A stretch of DNA of 64,000 bases from AP-15 sp963777435 (GCA_963777435.1 CAVZQT010000001.1:372001-436000), one strand, 5' to 3'. Shown: positions 26,894 through 35,570, counted from the first letter of the stretch. The notes: generated by a model from the letters alone, not told the origin. A program made the numbers and translations.

Positions 26894-28048
26894 TCAGGCG
26901 TGGCCCCACAGGATCTTGGTCGCGCGGCGCGCCCCCTCAGCAAGGGCTTGGAATTTGGCCCAGCAGATCGACGGGTGGCCGACCCTGGTGCCGAGCCCGC
27001 AATCGGTGCCGGCGAGCACGTTTTCGCGACCAACGAGCCGGGCATAGCGCACCAGCCGCTCCGCGACGAGGTCCGGGTGCTCGATAAAATCGGTGCAGTG
27101 GCCGACCACGCCAGGGATCAGCGTCGTCCCTTCGGGGAGTTTGGCTCCCTCGAACACCCGCCACTCATGTTCATGGCACGGGTTTGAGGCTTCGATTGAA
27201 AAGCTCCCCGCCTGCACGCGAAAGATCAGATCGATGATGTCCTTCAGCGGAATATCGTCGTGATGCGGGCCGTGATGGCTGCCCCAGCACACATGCAATC
27301 GGACTTTTTCCGTGGGGATGCCGGAAAGCGCATGGTTCAGCGCGTCGACCCTCATTGCCGCATATCGGCGATATGCGGGCAGCGTGATCTTGGGGAGGCA
27401 ATTCCACCCGTCGGGTAAGTCCGGGTCGTCGATCTGCAGCAGAAACCCGGCGTCGACAATCGCCTGATATTCCTCATGCATGACATCGGCGATGGCATAA
27501 ACGAACTCCTCGTCGCTCTTGTAGTACTCGTTTACCAGCCAATGTTCGATTGTGCCGGGCGTATTGGCCGAGAGAAACGCCTGCGCAACTCGGACGCCGG
27601 CGGTGGCGGATTTGAGGTTCGCGATGTCGGCTGCAATCTCAGCCTGCCCCGTGTAACGCAACTTTTCGACACAGACCGGCATCGTCGGAGGGCCGATAGG
27701 GCGCGCCCGTGGGTTGGCCTGGAAATAATCGGGAAACTTGGTTTCGTCGCGGGCGGTGATGCTGAGCCGCCGCGGCCCAGTCGAGGGCCGTTCGACATAA
27801 CCGGCAATCCGCCAGCGGACATAATCGGTAAAGTTCGTTTTCGATAACTCGCCGTCGTTGACGCAGTCGAGCCCGCACTCGACCTGCCGCCGCACGACGT
27901 CGGCAACCGCCGATTTAAGCCGCTCGGCTAAGGCCTCAGCATCATACTGGGCGCCATTCGCCCGCGCGGCGACCATTTCCCTAAGATCGGCGGGACGCGG
28001 CAAAGAACCGGCATGCGTTGTCAGGATGCGGTCGGTGCTGTGAAGCAT
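26894..28048 (-). CDS. Cobalamin-independent methionine synthase (MetE C-terminal)-like methyltransferase
   Basis: A 384-residue TIM-barrel protein resembling the catalytic C-terminal half of MetE. The zinc site is complete: His252 and Cys254 (LHVCWGSHH), Glu286 (FSIEASN) and Cys350 (GTDCGLG). The start TTHAGSLPRP and the DGELSKTNFTDYV segment are typical of the short, N-domain-less members that use a substrate other than polyglutamyl methyl-THF, or take the methyl group from another donor. It could transfer methyl groups to a thiol such as homocysteine or release a substrate bound to a thiol carrier; the family is broad. It is convergent with the hydrolase-like/methyltransferase fusion. Confidence 0.85.
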   Translation of the reverse strand: MLHSTDRILTTHAGSLPRPADLREMVAARANGAQYDAEALAERLKSAVADVVRRQVECGLDCVNDGELSKTNFTDYVRWRIAGYVERPSTGPRRLSITARDETKFPDYFQANPRARPIGPPTMPVCVEKLRYTGQAEIAADIANLKSATAGVRVAQAFLSANTPGTIEHWLVNEYYKSDEEFVYAIADVMHEEYQAIVDAGFLLQIDDPDLPDGWNCLPKITLPAYRRYAAMRVDALNHALSGIPTEKVRLHVCWGSHHGPHHDDIPLKDIIDLIFRVQAGSFSIEASNPCHEHEWRVFEGAKLPEGTTLIPGVVGHCTDFIEHPDLVAERLVRYARLVGRENVLAGTDCGLGTRVGHPSICWAKFQALAEGARRATKILWGHA

Positions 28049-28149
28049 AAGCGCCTCCCTCTGTTTTCATGTTTGTCGCGGATTGGATTACCGCCGGCAA
28101 TTTGTGCGACAATCGCGTCGGTCGGTAAAGGCCGCCGCAAGGTGCGCAG

Positions 28150-28905
28150 CTACGGAGCAGGCTTCAGGCGGCCGTCTTCAAGCGCCACGATGCGGTCGAG
28201 GCGGTGGGCCAGTTCGATGTTGTGGGTCGCGACCAACGCCGCGAGCCCAGTGCGGCGGACAAGGCCGATCAATGTATTCATGACTCCCTCGCCGGTGGCG
28301 TGGTCGAGGTTGCCGGTCGGCTCGTCCCCGAGCAGGATCTTTGGGTCGTTGGCCAGCGCCCGGACAATCGCAACCCGCTGCTGCTCGCCGCCCGACAGCC
28401 GGGCCGGCCGATGCCCGGCGCGCGCTGCGAGCCCGACGCTGGCTAGCAACGCGGCGGCTTTTTCGCGGGCCCGGGCGCGGCTAACGCCGGCAATCATCTG
28501 CGGCAGCATGACATTTTCGAGCGCCGAAAACTCCGGCAGCAAATGATGGAACTGATAGACAAAACCCAATTCGGAGCGGCGCAGCAGGGTCCGCCGCTCG
28601 TCCGGGAGATCGCCGCACTCGGCGCCTGATATCAGCACATTGCCGCCGTCCGGCCGTTCGAGCAGCCCGGCGACATGCAACAGCGTCGATTTTCCGGCGC
28701 CGGACGGGCCAACCAAAGCCACGATCTCGCCGGCGTGCAGCGCCAGATCGATACCGTTCAGCACAATGATTTCGGCGCCGCCGCTGCGAAAAACCCGGCG
28801 CACGCCGCGCAATTCCAGCGCCGGGGTTGCGAGATCAGGCGCGGGGCGTCCTTCGAGACCGCCGCTTTGCGGCCTCCTCAGGATGACAGGCGTGTTTGGT
28901 GCCAT
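28150..28905 (-). CDS. lolD: Lipoprotein-releasing ABC transporter ATP-binding protein
   Basis: ATPase of the LolCDE complex, which frees outer-membrane lipoproteins from the inner membrane. Walker A GPSGAGKST, the ABC signature LSGGEQQRVAIVRAL, Walker B ILLGDEPTGNLD and the switch His (THNIELA) are all intact. The core begins at LELRGVRRVF; the ATG at 28905 adds about 30 residues, part of which (VILRRPQSGGLEGRP) is translated from an intergenic repeat. The true start might be closer to the core. The gene follows lolC on the same strand, in the order proS, lolC, lolD common in alphaproteobacteria. Confidence 0.92.
   Translation of the reverse strand: MAPNTPVILRRPQSGGLEGRPAPDLATPALELRGVRRVFRSGGAEIIVLNGIDLALHAGEIVALVGPSGAGKSTLLHVAGLLERPDGGNVLISGAECGDLPDERRTLLRRSELGFVYQFHHLLPEFSALENVMLPQMIAGVSRARAREKAAALLASVGLAARAGHRPARLSGGEQQRVAIVRALANDPKILLGDEPTGNLDHATGEGVMNTLIGLVRRTGLAALVATHNIELAHRLDRIVALEDGRLKPAP
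28848..28890. repeat. Palindromic intergenic repeat, copy 1, inside the 5' end of lolD
   Basis: Read on the minus strand this segment runs GTCATCCTGAGGAGGCCGC, AAAGC, GGCGGTCTCGAAGGACGC. It is an imperfect palindrome of the type scattered between genes in Bradyrhizobium-like genomes. It lies within the annotated lolD reading frame. Confidence 0.75.
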
Positions 28906-28911
28906 CACCAG

Positions 28912-28958
28912 CATACCCTCATGCTGAGGAGCGCCTCGGGCGCGTCGAGGCACGCGCC
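28912..28958. repeat. Palindromic intergenic repeat, copy 2, between lolC and lolD
   Basis: The plus strand reads ACCCTCATGCTGAGGAGCGC, CTCGG, GCGCGTCGAGGCACGCG. It belongs to the same repeat type as copy 1 but in the opposite orientation, 21 bases away, so the two form an inverted pair that fills the lolC-lolD gap. Confidence 0.75.
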
Positions 28959-28980
28959 TGCCTCGACGCGTCGCCCACGG

Positions 28981-30226
28981 TTATTCGTAGCGCAGCGCTT
29001 CGACCGGATCGAGCCGTGCTGCACGCCAGGATGGGTAAATCGTGGCGAGGAACGATAGTGCCAGCGCCATCGCGACAACCGCGGCGACCTCATTCCAGTC
29101 GATGCGAGCCGGAATTCGAGTGAAAAAGTAAATTTCGGCCGAAAACAGGTCGACCCCGACGATGTTCTGAATGAATTGCCGGATCGCTTCGATGTTCCGG
29201 GTAAAGAGCACCCCCAATGCCAGACCTGCGAGTGTGCCGACAATACCGATGCTGGCGCCGGACAAAATAAAAATCCGCAGAACCATGCCGCGCGAGGCAC
29301 CCATCGTGCGCAGGATGGCGATGTCCCGTCCCTTGTCTTTGACCATCATGATCATGCTCGAAATAATGTTGAAAGCGGCGACCACGATGATCAAGGTTAA
29401 GAATCAAAAACATGACGTTGCGTTCAATCTCGACCGCGTTGAACAGGCTCGAATTGGCCTGCTGCCAATCGACAATTCTGACATGGCCATCAAAGGCGGC
29501 GTCAATTGCGCGCGTCTGCTCCCTGACGCGATCGGGATCGGCAACGAAAACCTGCAGATAACTCGCGGCATCGGGAACCCGGAAGAATATCTGCGCCGCT
29601 TCGAACGGTACGTAGATATAGCTATTGTCGTATTCATACATGCCGACCGCAAACAATGCGACGATGTGGTAGGTCTTGAGGCGCGGCATTGTGCCGAACG
29701 CAGTCGCGGTTCCCTGCGGCGAAATTACGGTGACCCGGCCGCCGACCCCGACGCCGAGGCGCTGCGCCAGCCGGTAACCAACGGCAATCCCGTCATCGCC
29801 GAAATCTGCGAGCGAACCGCTAATGATCCGGCCGGAGACAAGCCGCAGCGAGCGTAAATCCTCCGGACGAATGCCGCGCACCAATGCCCCCGCCGCGCCG
29901 CGTTCGGTGGTCGCCATGACCTGGCCTTCGACAATCGGTATCGCGGCGATGACCCCGGGGATCTGTTCGACCTTTTTGGCGGCGGCTGCGTAATCGCTGA
30001 GCGCTCCCGCCGCGGCATAGACGCCGAGATCACCGTTGAGGCCGAGGATGCGGCCGAGCAAATCGGCGCGAAAGCCGTTCATGACCGACATCACTATGAT
30101 CAGGGTCGCGACCCCGAGGGCAATGCCCAAAAGCGAAAAGATCGCGATGACCGAAACAAAGCCTTCCTGCCGCCGCGCCCGCAAATAGCGGAACGCGACC
30201 ATCCGCTCAAAGCTGTTGAAGATCAC
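28981..30226 (-). pseudogene. lolC: Lipoprotein-releasing system permease LolC/LolE with a one-base insertion
   Basis: Inner-membrane permease of LolCDE with four helices and a large periplasmic domain. The first 300 residues (MIFNSFERMVAFRYLRARRQ, helix 1, periplasmic domain with GIRPEDLRSLRLVSGR) are in the frame starting at 30226. After NVMFLIL the protein continues in the next frame with TLIIVVAAFNIISSMIMMVKD and the last helices to SWRAARLDPVEALRYE. Reading CTTACC instead of CTTAACC at plus 29397-29398 restores one 414-residue protein, the normal length. LolC/E is usually essential, so a sequence error is more likely than a real knockout unless another copy exists. Confidence 0.88.
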
Positions 30227-30244
30227 CGACGTCGCTGGGAGCTG

Positions 30245-31567
30245 TTACGTCCGGGTCAGGCGGTTGAGCGCCGCCTCGATCGGCAGGTCCTCGCGCTCTC
30301 CCGAGCGGCGGCTTTTAACCTCGACGGTTCCGGCGGCGAGCCCGCGCGGGCCGATCACGATCTGCTCGGGCAATCCAATCAGATCCATTGTCGCGAATTT
30401 GGCGCCCGGTAATTCATCCCGGTCGTCGTATAGAACCTCGACACCGGCATTCAGCAATTTGCCGTAAAGCTCGTCAGCGGCTGCCCGGCAGCGCGGGTCT
30501 GACGCGCGCAGATTGATCAGCCCGACGCGAAACGGCGCGACGCTCTGCGGCCAAATGATGCCGGCTTCGTCGTGGTTCGCTTCGATCAGCGCGCCGACCA
30601 GCCGCGACACTCCGATCCCGTAAGACCCCATTTCGAGCGCCACCGGCTCACCATCGGCGCCGGCCACGACGGCACCCATCGGCCGCGAATATTTGTCGCC
30701 AAAATAAAACACTTGACCGACTTCGATCCCGCGCTGGCTGACGATTTTGTCGCCGTATTTCGCCGCCGCCTGCGGATCGTGCACGTCGTCGGTCGCAGCA
30801 TAGATCGCGGTATAATGATCGACGACCTCTTGCAACGCCGGCGCCTCCCAGCTCGCGACATCGAACCCCTGCCAATCGGCTTCGAGGAAATCGGTGTGAA
30901 CATGGACGCCGCTTTCGCCGGTGTCCGCCAGGATGATGAATTCGTGGCTGAGGTCGCCGCCAATTGGCCCGGTCTCGGCACGCATCGGGATTGCTTTCAG
31001 CCCCATGCGGTCGAAGGTGCGCAGATAGGCGACGAACATCTTGTTGTAGGAGTGCCGGGCGCCGGCCGCGTCGAGATCGAAGCTATAGGCGTCCTTCATC
31101 AGAAATTCGCGCCCGCGCATCACGCCAAAGCGCGGCCGCACCTCGTCGCGAAACTTCCACTGGATATGGTAGAGCAGTTTTGGCAGCTCACGATAGCTCT
31201 TGATCGAGGCGCGGACGATCTCGGTGACCTGCTCTTCGTTGGTCGGCCCATACAGCATCTCGCGGTCGTGGCGATCGCGGATGCGCAGCATCTCTTTGCC
31301 GTAATCGTCGTAGCGGCCGCTCTCGCGCCACAGCTCGGCCGGCTGGATCGTGGGCATCAGGATTTCCTGGGCGCCGGCGCGGTCCTGTTCTTCGCGGACA
31401 ATGCGTTCGACATTCTTCAGCACGCGCAGGCCCAGCGGCAGCCAGGAATAGATGCCGGCGCTTGACTGCCGGATCATGCCGGCGCGGAGCATCAGCCGGT
31501 GCGAGACAATCTGCGCCTCGCTCGGGTTTTCGCGCAAAACGGGCAAGAAGTATTCGGAAAGACGCAT
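30245..31567 (-). CDS. proS: Prolyl-tRNA synthetase (short alphaproteobacterial type)
   Basis: Class II aminoacyl-tRNA synthetase charging tRNA-Pro. The start MRLSEYFLPVLRENPSEAQ at 31567 and 440 residues fit the short type that lacks the inserted YbaK-like editing domain between motifs 2 and 3. Motif 2 is seen at KFRDEVRPRFGVMRGREF and motif 3 at GSYGIGVSRLVGALIE. The anticodon-binding domain ends the protein (VLYDDRDELPGAKFATMDLIG). The open frame extends 18 residues upstream without need. It is followed by lolC and lolD. Organisms with this type usually depend on a separate deacylase to clear misacylated tRNA-Pro; only a broken fragment of such a gene is visible here, at 1681. Confidence 0.95.
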   Translation of the reverse strand: MRLSEYFLPVLRENPSEAQIVSHRLMLRAGMIRQSSAGIYSWLPLGLRVLKNVERIVREEQDRAGAQEILMPTIQPAELWRESGRYDDYGKEMLRIRDRHDREMLYGPTNEEQVTEIVRASIKSYRELPKLLYHIQWKFRDEVRPRFGVMRGREFLMKDAYSFDLDAAGARHSYNKMFVAYLRTFDRMGLKAIPMRAETGPIGGDLSHEFIILADTGESGVHVHTDFLEADWQGFDVASWEAPALQEVVDHYTAIYAATDDVHDPQAAAKYGDKIVSQRGIEVGQVFYFGDKYSRPMGAVVAGADGEPVALEMGSYGIGVSRLVGALIEANHDEAGIIWPQSVAPFRVGLINLRASDPRCRAAADELYGKLLNAGVEVLYDDRDELPGAKFATMDLIGLPEQIVIGPRGLAAGTVEVKSRRSGEREDLPIEAALNRLTRT

Positions 31568-31710
31568 GTTACCTCGCGGCGCCAGGTGCGCACTGTAGGG
31601 AAGCGGCGCTGCCGTGTCCACCAGCCGGCCCGCAGATCAGCCATTGAGGAAAAGTTCCGCGCCAAATCAGCACCGGTGTCGAAATATCGAAGATTTCTTA
31701 AGATTTGGGG

Positions 31711-31739
31711 TGACGATCCGTCGCAGGCATGGCTATACT
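31711..31739 (+). promoter_or_regulatory. Candidate sigma-70 promoter of the putative small RNA
   Basis: A GTGACG (4 of 6 to TTGACA) and a TATACT at 31734-31739 are separated by 18 bases. Transcription would start near 31746, just before the structured segment described next. Confidence 0.45.
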
Positions 31740-31745
31740 CCTTTC

Positions 31746-31866
31746 TCCGATGCGCGCTGAGGCGCGACGGCCTGAGTTTAGGGAGGAGTGACCGATCTGT
31801 CCCTACGCCACGGGGACCGATCTGACTTCGCATCGAAAAAGGCAGGGCGGCAAGCCCTGCCTCTTT
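31746..31866 (+). ncRNA. Candidate structured small RNA
   Basis: About 120 bases with an unusually regular fold. A closing helix pairs CGATGCG (31748-31754) with CGCATCG (31829-31835). Inside are a small hairpin GCGC-TGAG-GCGC (31754-31765) and a 10-bp hairpin GATC-T-GTCCCT with GGGGAC-C-GATC (31794-31822, one mismatch). An 8-bp hairpin GGCAGGGC/GCCCTGCC followed by TCTTT (31841-31866) ends it. A promoter-like pair lies just upstream. No protein gene of normal length occupies 31568-31960. A 20-codon frame starting at ATG 31729 and ending at 31791 is an alternative explanation for part of it. I do not recognise a known RNA family. Confidence 0.5.
31841..31866 (+). terminator. Rho-independent terminator hairpin before the aminotransferase gene
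   Basis: An 8-bp perfect stem (GGCAGGGC with GCCCTGCC) with the loop GGCAA, followed by TCTTT on the plus strand. On the minus strand it is followed by TTTTT, so it could act in both directions. No protein gene ends just upstream on either strand. Confidence 0.65.
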
Positions 31867-31960
31867 CCGCCCGCCAAAACCTCTCCCTGAAATTCGATTA
31901 TGCTGATATCTCACGCGCTCGTGGGTCTAACGCATGATCGAACCGCACCGGAGAGCGTAG

Positions 31961-33142
31961 ATGGCCGTCAGTCGTGGGCTACATTTTTTCCAGAACCCGG
32001 GTCCGACTAATATCCCGGACCGCGTGTTGCGCGCCATGGACCGCGGCACCATCGATTTCACCGGTGCGCAATTTAAAGCAATCGCCGAAGAGTGCTTCGC
32101 CGGGCTGAAGCGGGTCTTTAAGACCGAACAGACGATCCTCGGCTACGCCGCCTCGGGCCACGGCGCCTGGGAAGCCGCCCTCGTCAACCTGTTCTCGTCC
32201 GGCGACAAGGTGTTGGTCGTCGAGACCGGGTATTTTTCACTGAATTGGGGGATGCGCTGCGAGTCGTTCGGGCTCGAGGTCGAGACCTTGACAAATGATT
32301 GGCGCAACGCGGCCGATCCCGCGGCGCTCGAGACCAGGTTGCGCGCCGACCGCGAGCACGCGATCAAGGGCGTGCTGGTCGTCCACAACGAGACCTCGAC
32401 CGGGGTCGTCCACGACATCGCGGCATTGCGCCGGGCGATCGACGCCGCCGGGCACCCGGCCCTGTTTTTGGTTGATGTGATCTCGTCTTTGGGGTCGATG
32501 GATTTCCGCATGGACGAGTGGGGGGTCGACGTCGTCGTCGCCGGCTCGCAAAAAGGGCTGATGCTGCCGACCGGCATGGCCTTTACCGGGGTCAGCGCCA
32601 AGGCGTTGGCCGCCGGCGCCACAGCCAAATTGCCGCGGGTCTACTGGGATTGGCGGCGGCTGGTCGAAGGCACCAGCCAAGCCGTGTGGAACGGCACGAT
32701 CCCGGTGCATTTCTTCTATGGGCTGCAGGAAGCGCTGCGCATGCTCGAGGAGGAAGGCCTCGACAACGTCTTTGCCCGCCATCACCGGCTGGCTGAAGCG
32801 ACGCGGCGCGCGGTGCGCGTGTGGCGGCAGAATGACGGACCCGAAACCTTTGCGGTCGATCCGCGGGCGCAATCGGACTCGGTTACCGCGGTGCTGACCC
32901 CCGAGGGCTATGATGCCAACCAGGTGCGTGCGGTCGCGCTCGATCGGTTCAATGTGTCGCTCGGCGGCGGGCTCGGGCCCTTGCAGGGTCGCGTCTTTCG
33001 CATCGGCCATATGGGCGATCTGAATGAGCCAATGATTTTAGGCTCGCTTGCCGCGATCGAGATGGCGCTCGAACTGACCGGCGTGCCGCATGGCAAGGGC
33101 GGCGTCGATGCGGCGATGGATTACCTGGTGAACGAGGCGTAG
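31961..33142 (+). CDS. Class V aminotransferase (serine-glyoxylate/alanine-glyoxylate aminotransferase-like)
   Basis: PLP enzyme of 393 residues. The PLP-binding Lys lies in GSQKGLM (near residue 201), the phosphate-binding and ring-stacking segment is YAASGHGAWEAALVNLF, and LVDVISSLGSMDFRMDEWG carries the Asp that pairs with the pyridine nitrogen. NPGPTNIPDRVLRAM at the start and the terminal IGHMGDLNE are typical of the serine-glyoxylate/alanine-glyoxylate group. In a bacterium with Fhs it could feed glyoxylate, serine and C1 units, but the serine-cycle partners are not in the window. Confidence 0.88.
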   Translation: MAVSRGLHFFQNPGPTNIPDRVLRAMDRGTIDFTGAQFKAIAEECFAGLKRVFKTEQTILGYAASGHGAWEAALVNLFSSGDKVLVVETGYFSLNWGMRCESFGLEVETLTNDWRNAADPAALETRLRADREHAIKGVLVVHNETSTGVVHDIAALRRAIDAAGHPALFLVDVISSLGSMDFRMDEWGVDVVVAGSQKGLMLPTGMAFTGVSAKALAAGATAKLPRVYWDWRRLVEGTSQAVWNGTIPVHFFYGLQEALRMLEEEGLDNVFARHHRLAEATRRAVRVWRQNDGPETFAVDPRAQSDSVTAVLTPEGYDANQVRAVALDRFNVSLGGGLGPLQGRVFRIGHMGDLNEPMILGSLAAIEMALELTGVPHGKGGVDAAMDYLVNEA

Positions 33143-33145
33143 ACG

Positions 33146-34336
33146 CTACCGGGCGGCTTCGAGCGCCTGCGCCACCGCGATCAAGGTTGCGTCGGTGCCG
33201 TAACCGCCGATGATCGAGAGGCCTATCGGCAAGCCGTCGACGGTTGCGCCGGGGATGCTGACCTGTGGCACACCGGTCAATCCGCCATGAGCGCACAGAC
33301 AGAGGATGCGATCGCGCTGAACGCTCGCCACCGATAACGGTTCGCCGCGCTTGGGGGCGGGAAGCGGCGTCGTCGGCAGACACAGGATGGTTCCGGGCTG
33401 CAACAGATAGCGCATCCGCCCGCGCGCTTCGCCGCGCACCAATTCGGCCCAATGCCGGTCTGCCTCCGATATTTGCGAACCGGTGTAGATGTTGCGGGCG
33501 ACATTGTAGGCAAGCCGCGGGTTGCAGCGCTCGACCCAGTCCTTGAAGGTTATCCATGCCTCGGAGGGCTGGATCGTGCGCTGCGCCCGCGCCCACTGCA
33601 CGATGCCGCCCGGCGCCATGACCTCCTCGCGAACATCGCCGATCAACCCCTTCAATGCTACGAGCATCGGCTGTAGCGCCGCCGCCACCTCCGGGTCGAC
33701 AAAAGCGAACGCATCGGCGGCGACGATCAGCCGACTGGGCAAGGTGGACGGGATGTTCTCGCCGAGCATCACGCCCGACACCCGGGCGAAAGTCTCGGCA
33801 TCGCGGGCAAACCAGCCGGTCGTGTCCGAACTCGGCGCCTGCGGCAGCATGCCGGTGACATCGATCCGCCCATGAGTCGGGCGGATGCCGTAAAGCCCGC
33901 AAAAGCTCGACGGGACTCGCACCGAGCCGCCGGTGTCGGTGCCGATCGCGGTATCGCAGATCCCAGCTGCAACCGCCGCCGCCGAGCCCGAGGACGAGCC
34001 CCCCGGCACGCGGCCGGGCGCCTTGACATTGACCGGCGTTCCGTAAAACGCGTTCTCACCGACGATGCCGAGCGACACCTCATCGGTGATGGTCTTGCCA
34101 ATTAGTGTGGCGCCGGCATCGAGCAGCCGCTCGACCGCCCAGGAATGCCGGGTCGGGACCGGATAATATTTCGGCCAATCGGGATTGCCGCCGCCAGTCG
34201 GGTAGCCGGCGACATCGAACAGATCCTTGGCGGCATACGTCATACCGGCGAGGGGGCCGCCCGCCCGGCCCTCGATATGGACCCGCGGGCCCGGGACAAA
34301 AGCATTGATGTTGTCGGGCGACATCTGGTCGGACAT
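33146..34336 (-). CDS. Amidase (amidase signature family)
   Basis: A 396-residue hydrolase of the amidase signature family. The Ser-cis-Ser-Lys triad can be placed at Lys37 (YAAKDLFDV), Ser114 (PGGSSSGSAAAVAAG) and Ser138 (GTDTGGSVRVPSS). The length is shorter than typical GatA (about 480), as in malonamidase-like or indole-acetamide-hydrolase-like members. I start at the ATG at 34336 (MSDQMSPDNINAF); the open frame beyond is a shadow of the next gene. It stops three bases from the aminotransferase stop (convergent) and lies 61 bases downstream of the DUF364 gene. Confidence 0.88.
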   Translation of the reverse strand: MSDQMSPDNINAFVPGPRVHIEGRAGGPLAGMTYAAKDLFDVAGYPTGGGNPDWPKYYPVPTRHSWAVERLLDAGATLIGKTITDEVSLGIVGENAFYGTPVNVKAPGRVPGGSSSGSAAAVAAGICDTAIGTDTGGSVRVPSSFCGLYGIRPTHGRIDVTGMLPQAPSSDTTGWFARDAETFARVSGVMLGENIPSTLPSRLIVAADAFAFVDPEVAAALQPMLVALKGLIGDVREEVMAPGGIVQWARAQRTIQPSEAWITFKDWVERCNPRLAYNVARNIYTGSQISEADRHWAELVRGEARGRMRYLLQPGTILCLPTTPLPAPKRGEPLSVASVQRDRILCLCAHGGLTGVPQVSIPGATVDGLPIGLSIIGGYGTDATLIAVAQALEAAR

Positions 34337-34397
34337 AGGCAGCCTCGATTGCGCTCGGCGTGGTCTTAGTGGTGCGTTAGTGGGCGGCCAACTCGCG

Positions 34398-35264
34398 TTA
34401 TGCGGCCCGCGCGCTGATCGCCGGCATGCGGCGGGCGAGCACGATTTTCTGCGCCGAGCGGGCGAAGAAATGATAGCCCGAGCCACCTTCAGCGAGCACA
34501 TCGAGAAACGCGTCGGGCTCGGTGATCCGAACGCAGCCGAGGACATCGGCGCCGCGCGCGAGAAAGGCGTCGGGCAGCATGCCGACGGTCGGTCCGACAA
34601 TCGTGACCCGGGCGTCCGGCCGAGCCAACGCCAGCAGATCCTCGAGCGTGGCATTCAGAAGCGTCGAGCCGGTGATCAGCAGCACATCGGCGCCAGGCAC
34701 GACTTCACCGGCCTGCTCGGCCGGGCGAAAAAACGGCAGCTCGTCCGCCTTCAACGTCGCGGGGTCTTGTTCCAGCACTAGATAGGGTTGGCCACGGCGC
34801 TTCAATTCTTTCAGGAACGGCACGAACGCGCCGACCACGACGACCCGATCGCCGCTGTGGATTTCGGTCGCGTCAAAGGCGTCCACCCCGGCCCGCAGTT
34901 CAATATCGGCACGCGGCCGACGCTGCCAGCAGCAATGGGCCAGCGCGTTGACTGTGGCAATACCGACGGCGCGTCGGACGCCGTGGTCGGACAGCGCCTC
35001 GCGGGCGAGATCGCCTGCCATGCGGCCGCGAATCTTACCGGGAAACGGCATCGCCATTGCTGAGCTGGGACAGCACACCGCTTCCGGGATCGCCTTGATC
35101 GGCGTGGCGCAGGCTCCCGCGATACCGTTGCTGAGTTTGACGCCGGTGAAGAACAGCCCGATTACCGCGCGCTCAACGGTGATTTTATCCAAATCCGCGC
35201 CCAGGATCGCGTCGACCGCCGCTAGCGTCTCGGCCAAAATCGAATCGGTTTTTGCCTCGTTCAT
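34398..35264 (-). CDS. DUF364/DUF4213 putative heavy-metal chelation protein
   Basis: A 288-residue protein with an N-terminal enolase-like DUF4213 domain (to about residue 100) and a C-terminal Rossmann-like DUF364 domain: DRVVVVGAFVPFLKELKRRG, ADVLLITGSTLLNATLEDLLAL and VTIVGPTVGMLPDAFLARG are typical. The family is linked to chelation or trafficking of metals, often beside molybdenum or iron genes. Here the divergent neighbour, 99 bases away, encodes a Mop domain protein, which fits a molybdate or metal connection (inference). Confidence 0.8.
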   Translation of the reverse strand: MNEAKTDSILAETLAAVDAILGADLDKITVERAVIGLFFTGVKLSNGIAGACATPIKAIPEAVCCPSSAMAMPFPGKIRGRMAGDLAREALSDHGVRRAVGIATVNALAHCCWQRRPRADIELRAGVDAFDATEIHSGDRVVVVGAFVPFLKELKRRGQPYLVLEQDPATLKADELPFFRPAEQAGEVVPGADVLLITGSTLLNATLEDLLALARPDARVTIVGPTVGMLPDAFLARGADVLGCVRITEPDAFLDVLAEGGSGYHFFARSAQKIVLARRMPAISARAA

Positions 35265-35363
35265 TTCGCCTCGCTTGTCGGTCGGATTTCAGCCCGCAAT
35301 ATACCTTGCGGGATACGTCCGCCGAGTTTTCCCTGCCGCATACTGTCTTGAAAGGAAGATACG

Positions 35364-35570
35364 ATGAAAATCAGCGCGCGCAATCAGCTCAAGGGTAAGA
35401 TCGTTGCGGTCACCAAAGGCCAGACGACGGCGCATATTCGCATCGATATTGGCGGCGGCGTCATCGTGACGTCGTCGATCACCAACGAGGCCGTCGACGA
35501 TCTCGGCCTCGCCGTTGGCGATGACGCGTTTGCCATCATCAAGGCTTCGGACGTAATGGTCGCCAAATAG
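35364..35570 (+). CDS. Mop/TOBE-domain molybdenum-pterin-binding protein
   Basis: A 68-residue single Mop domain: MKISARNQLKGKIVAVTKG, then VIVTSSITNEAVDDLGLAVGD and AIIKASDVMVAK match molbindins over their whole length. These proteins bind molybdate or tungstate as oligomers and buffer or sense it in the cytosol. AAGGAAG precedes the ATG at seven bases. The divergent DUF364 gene makes this a small metal-handling locus. No ModABC transporter is in the window. Confidence 0.9.
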   Translation: MKISARNQLKGKIVAVTKGQTTAHIRIDIGGGVIVTSSITNEAVDDLGLAVGDDAFAIIKASDVMVAK

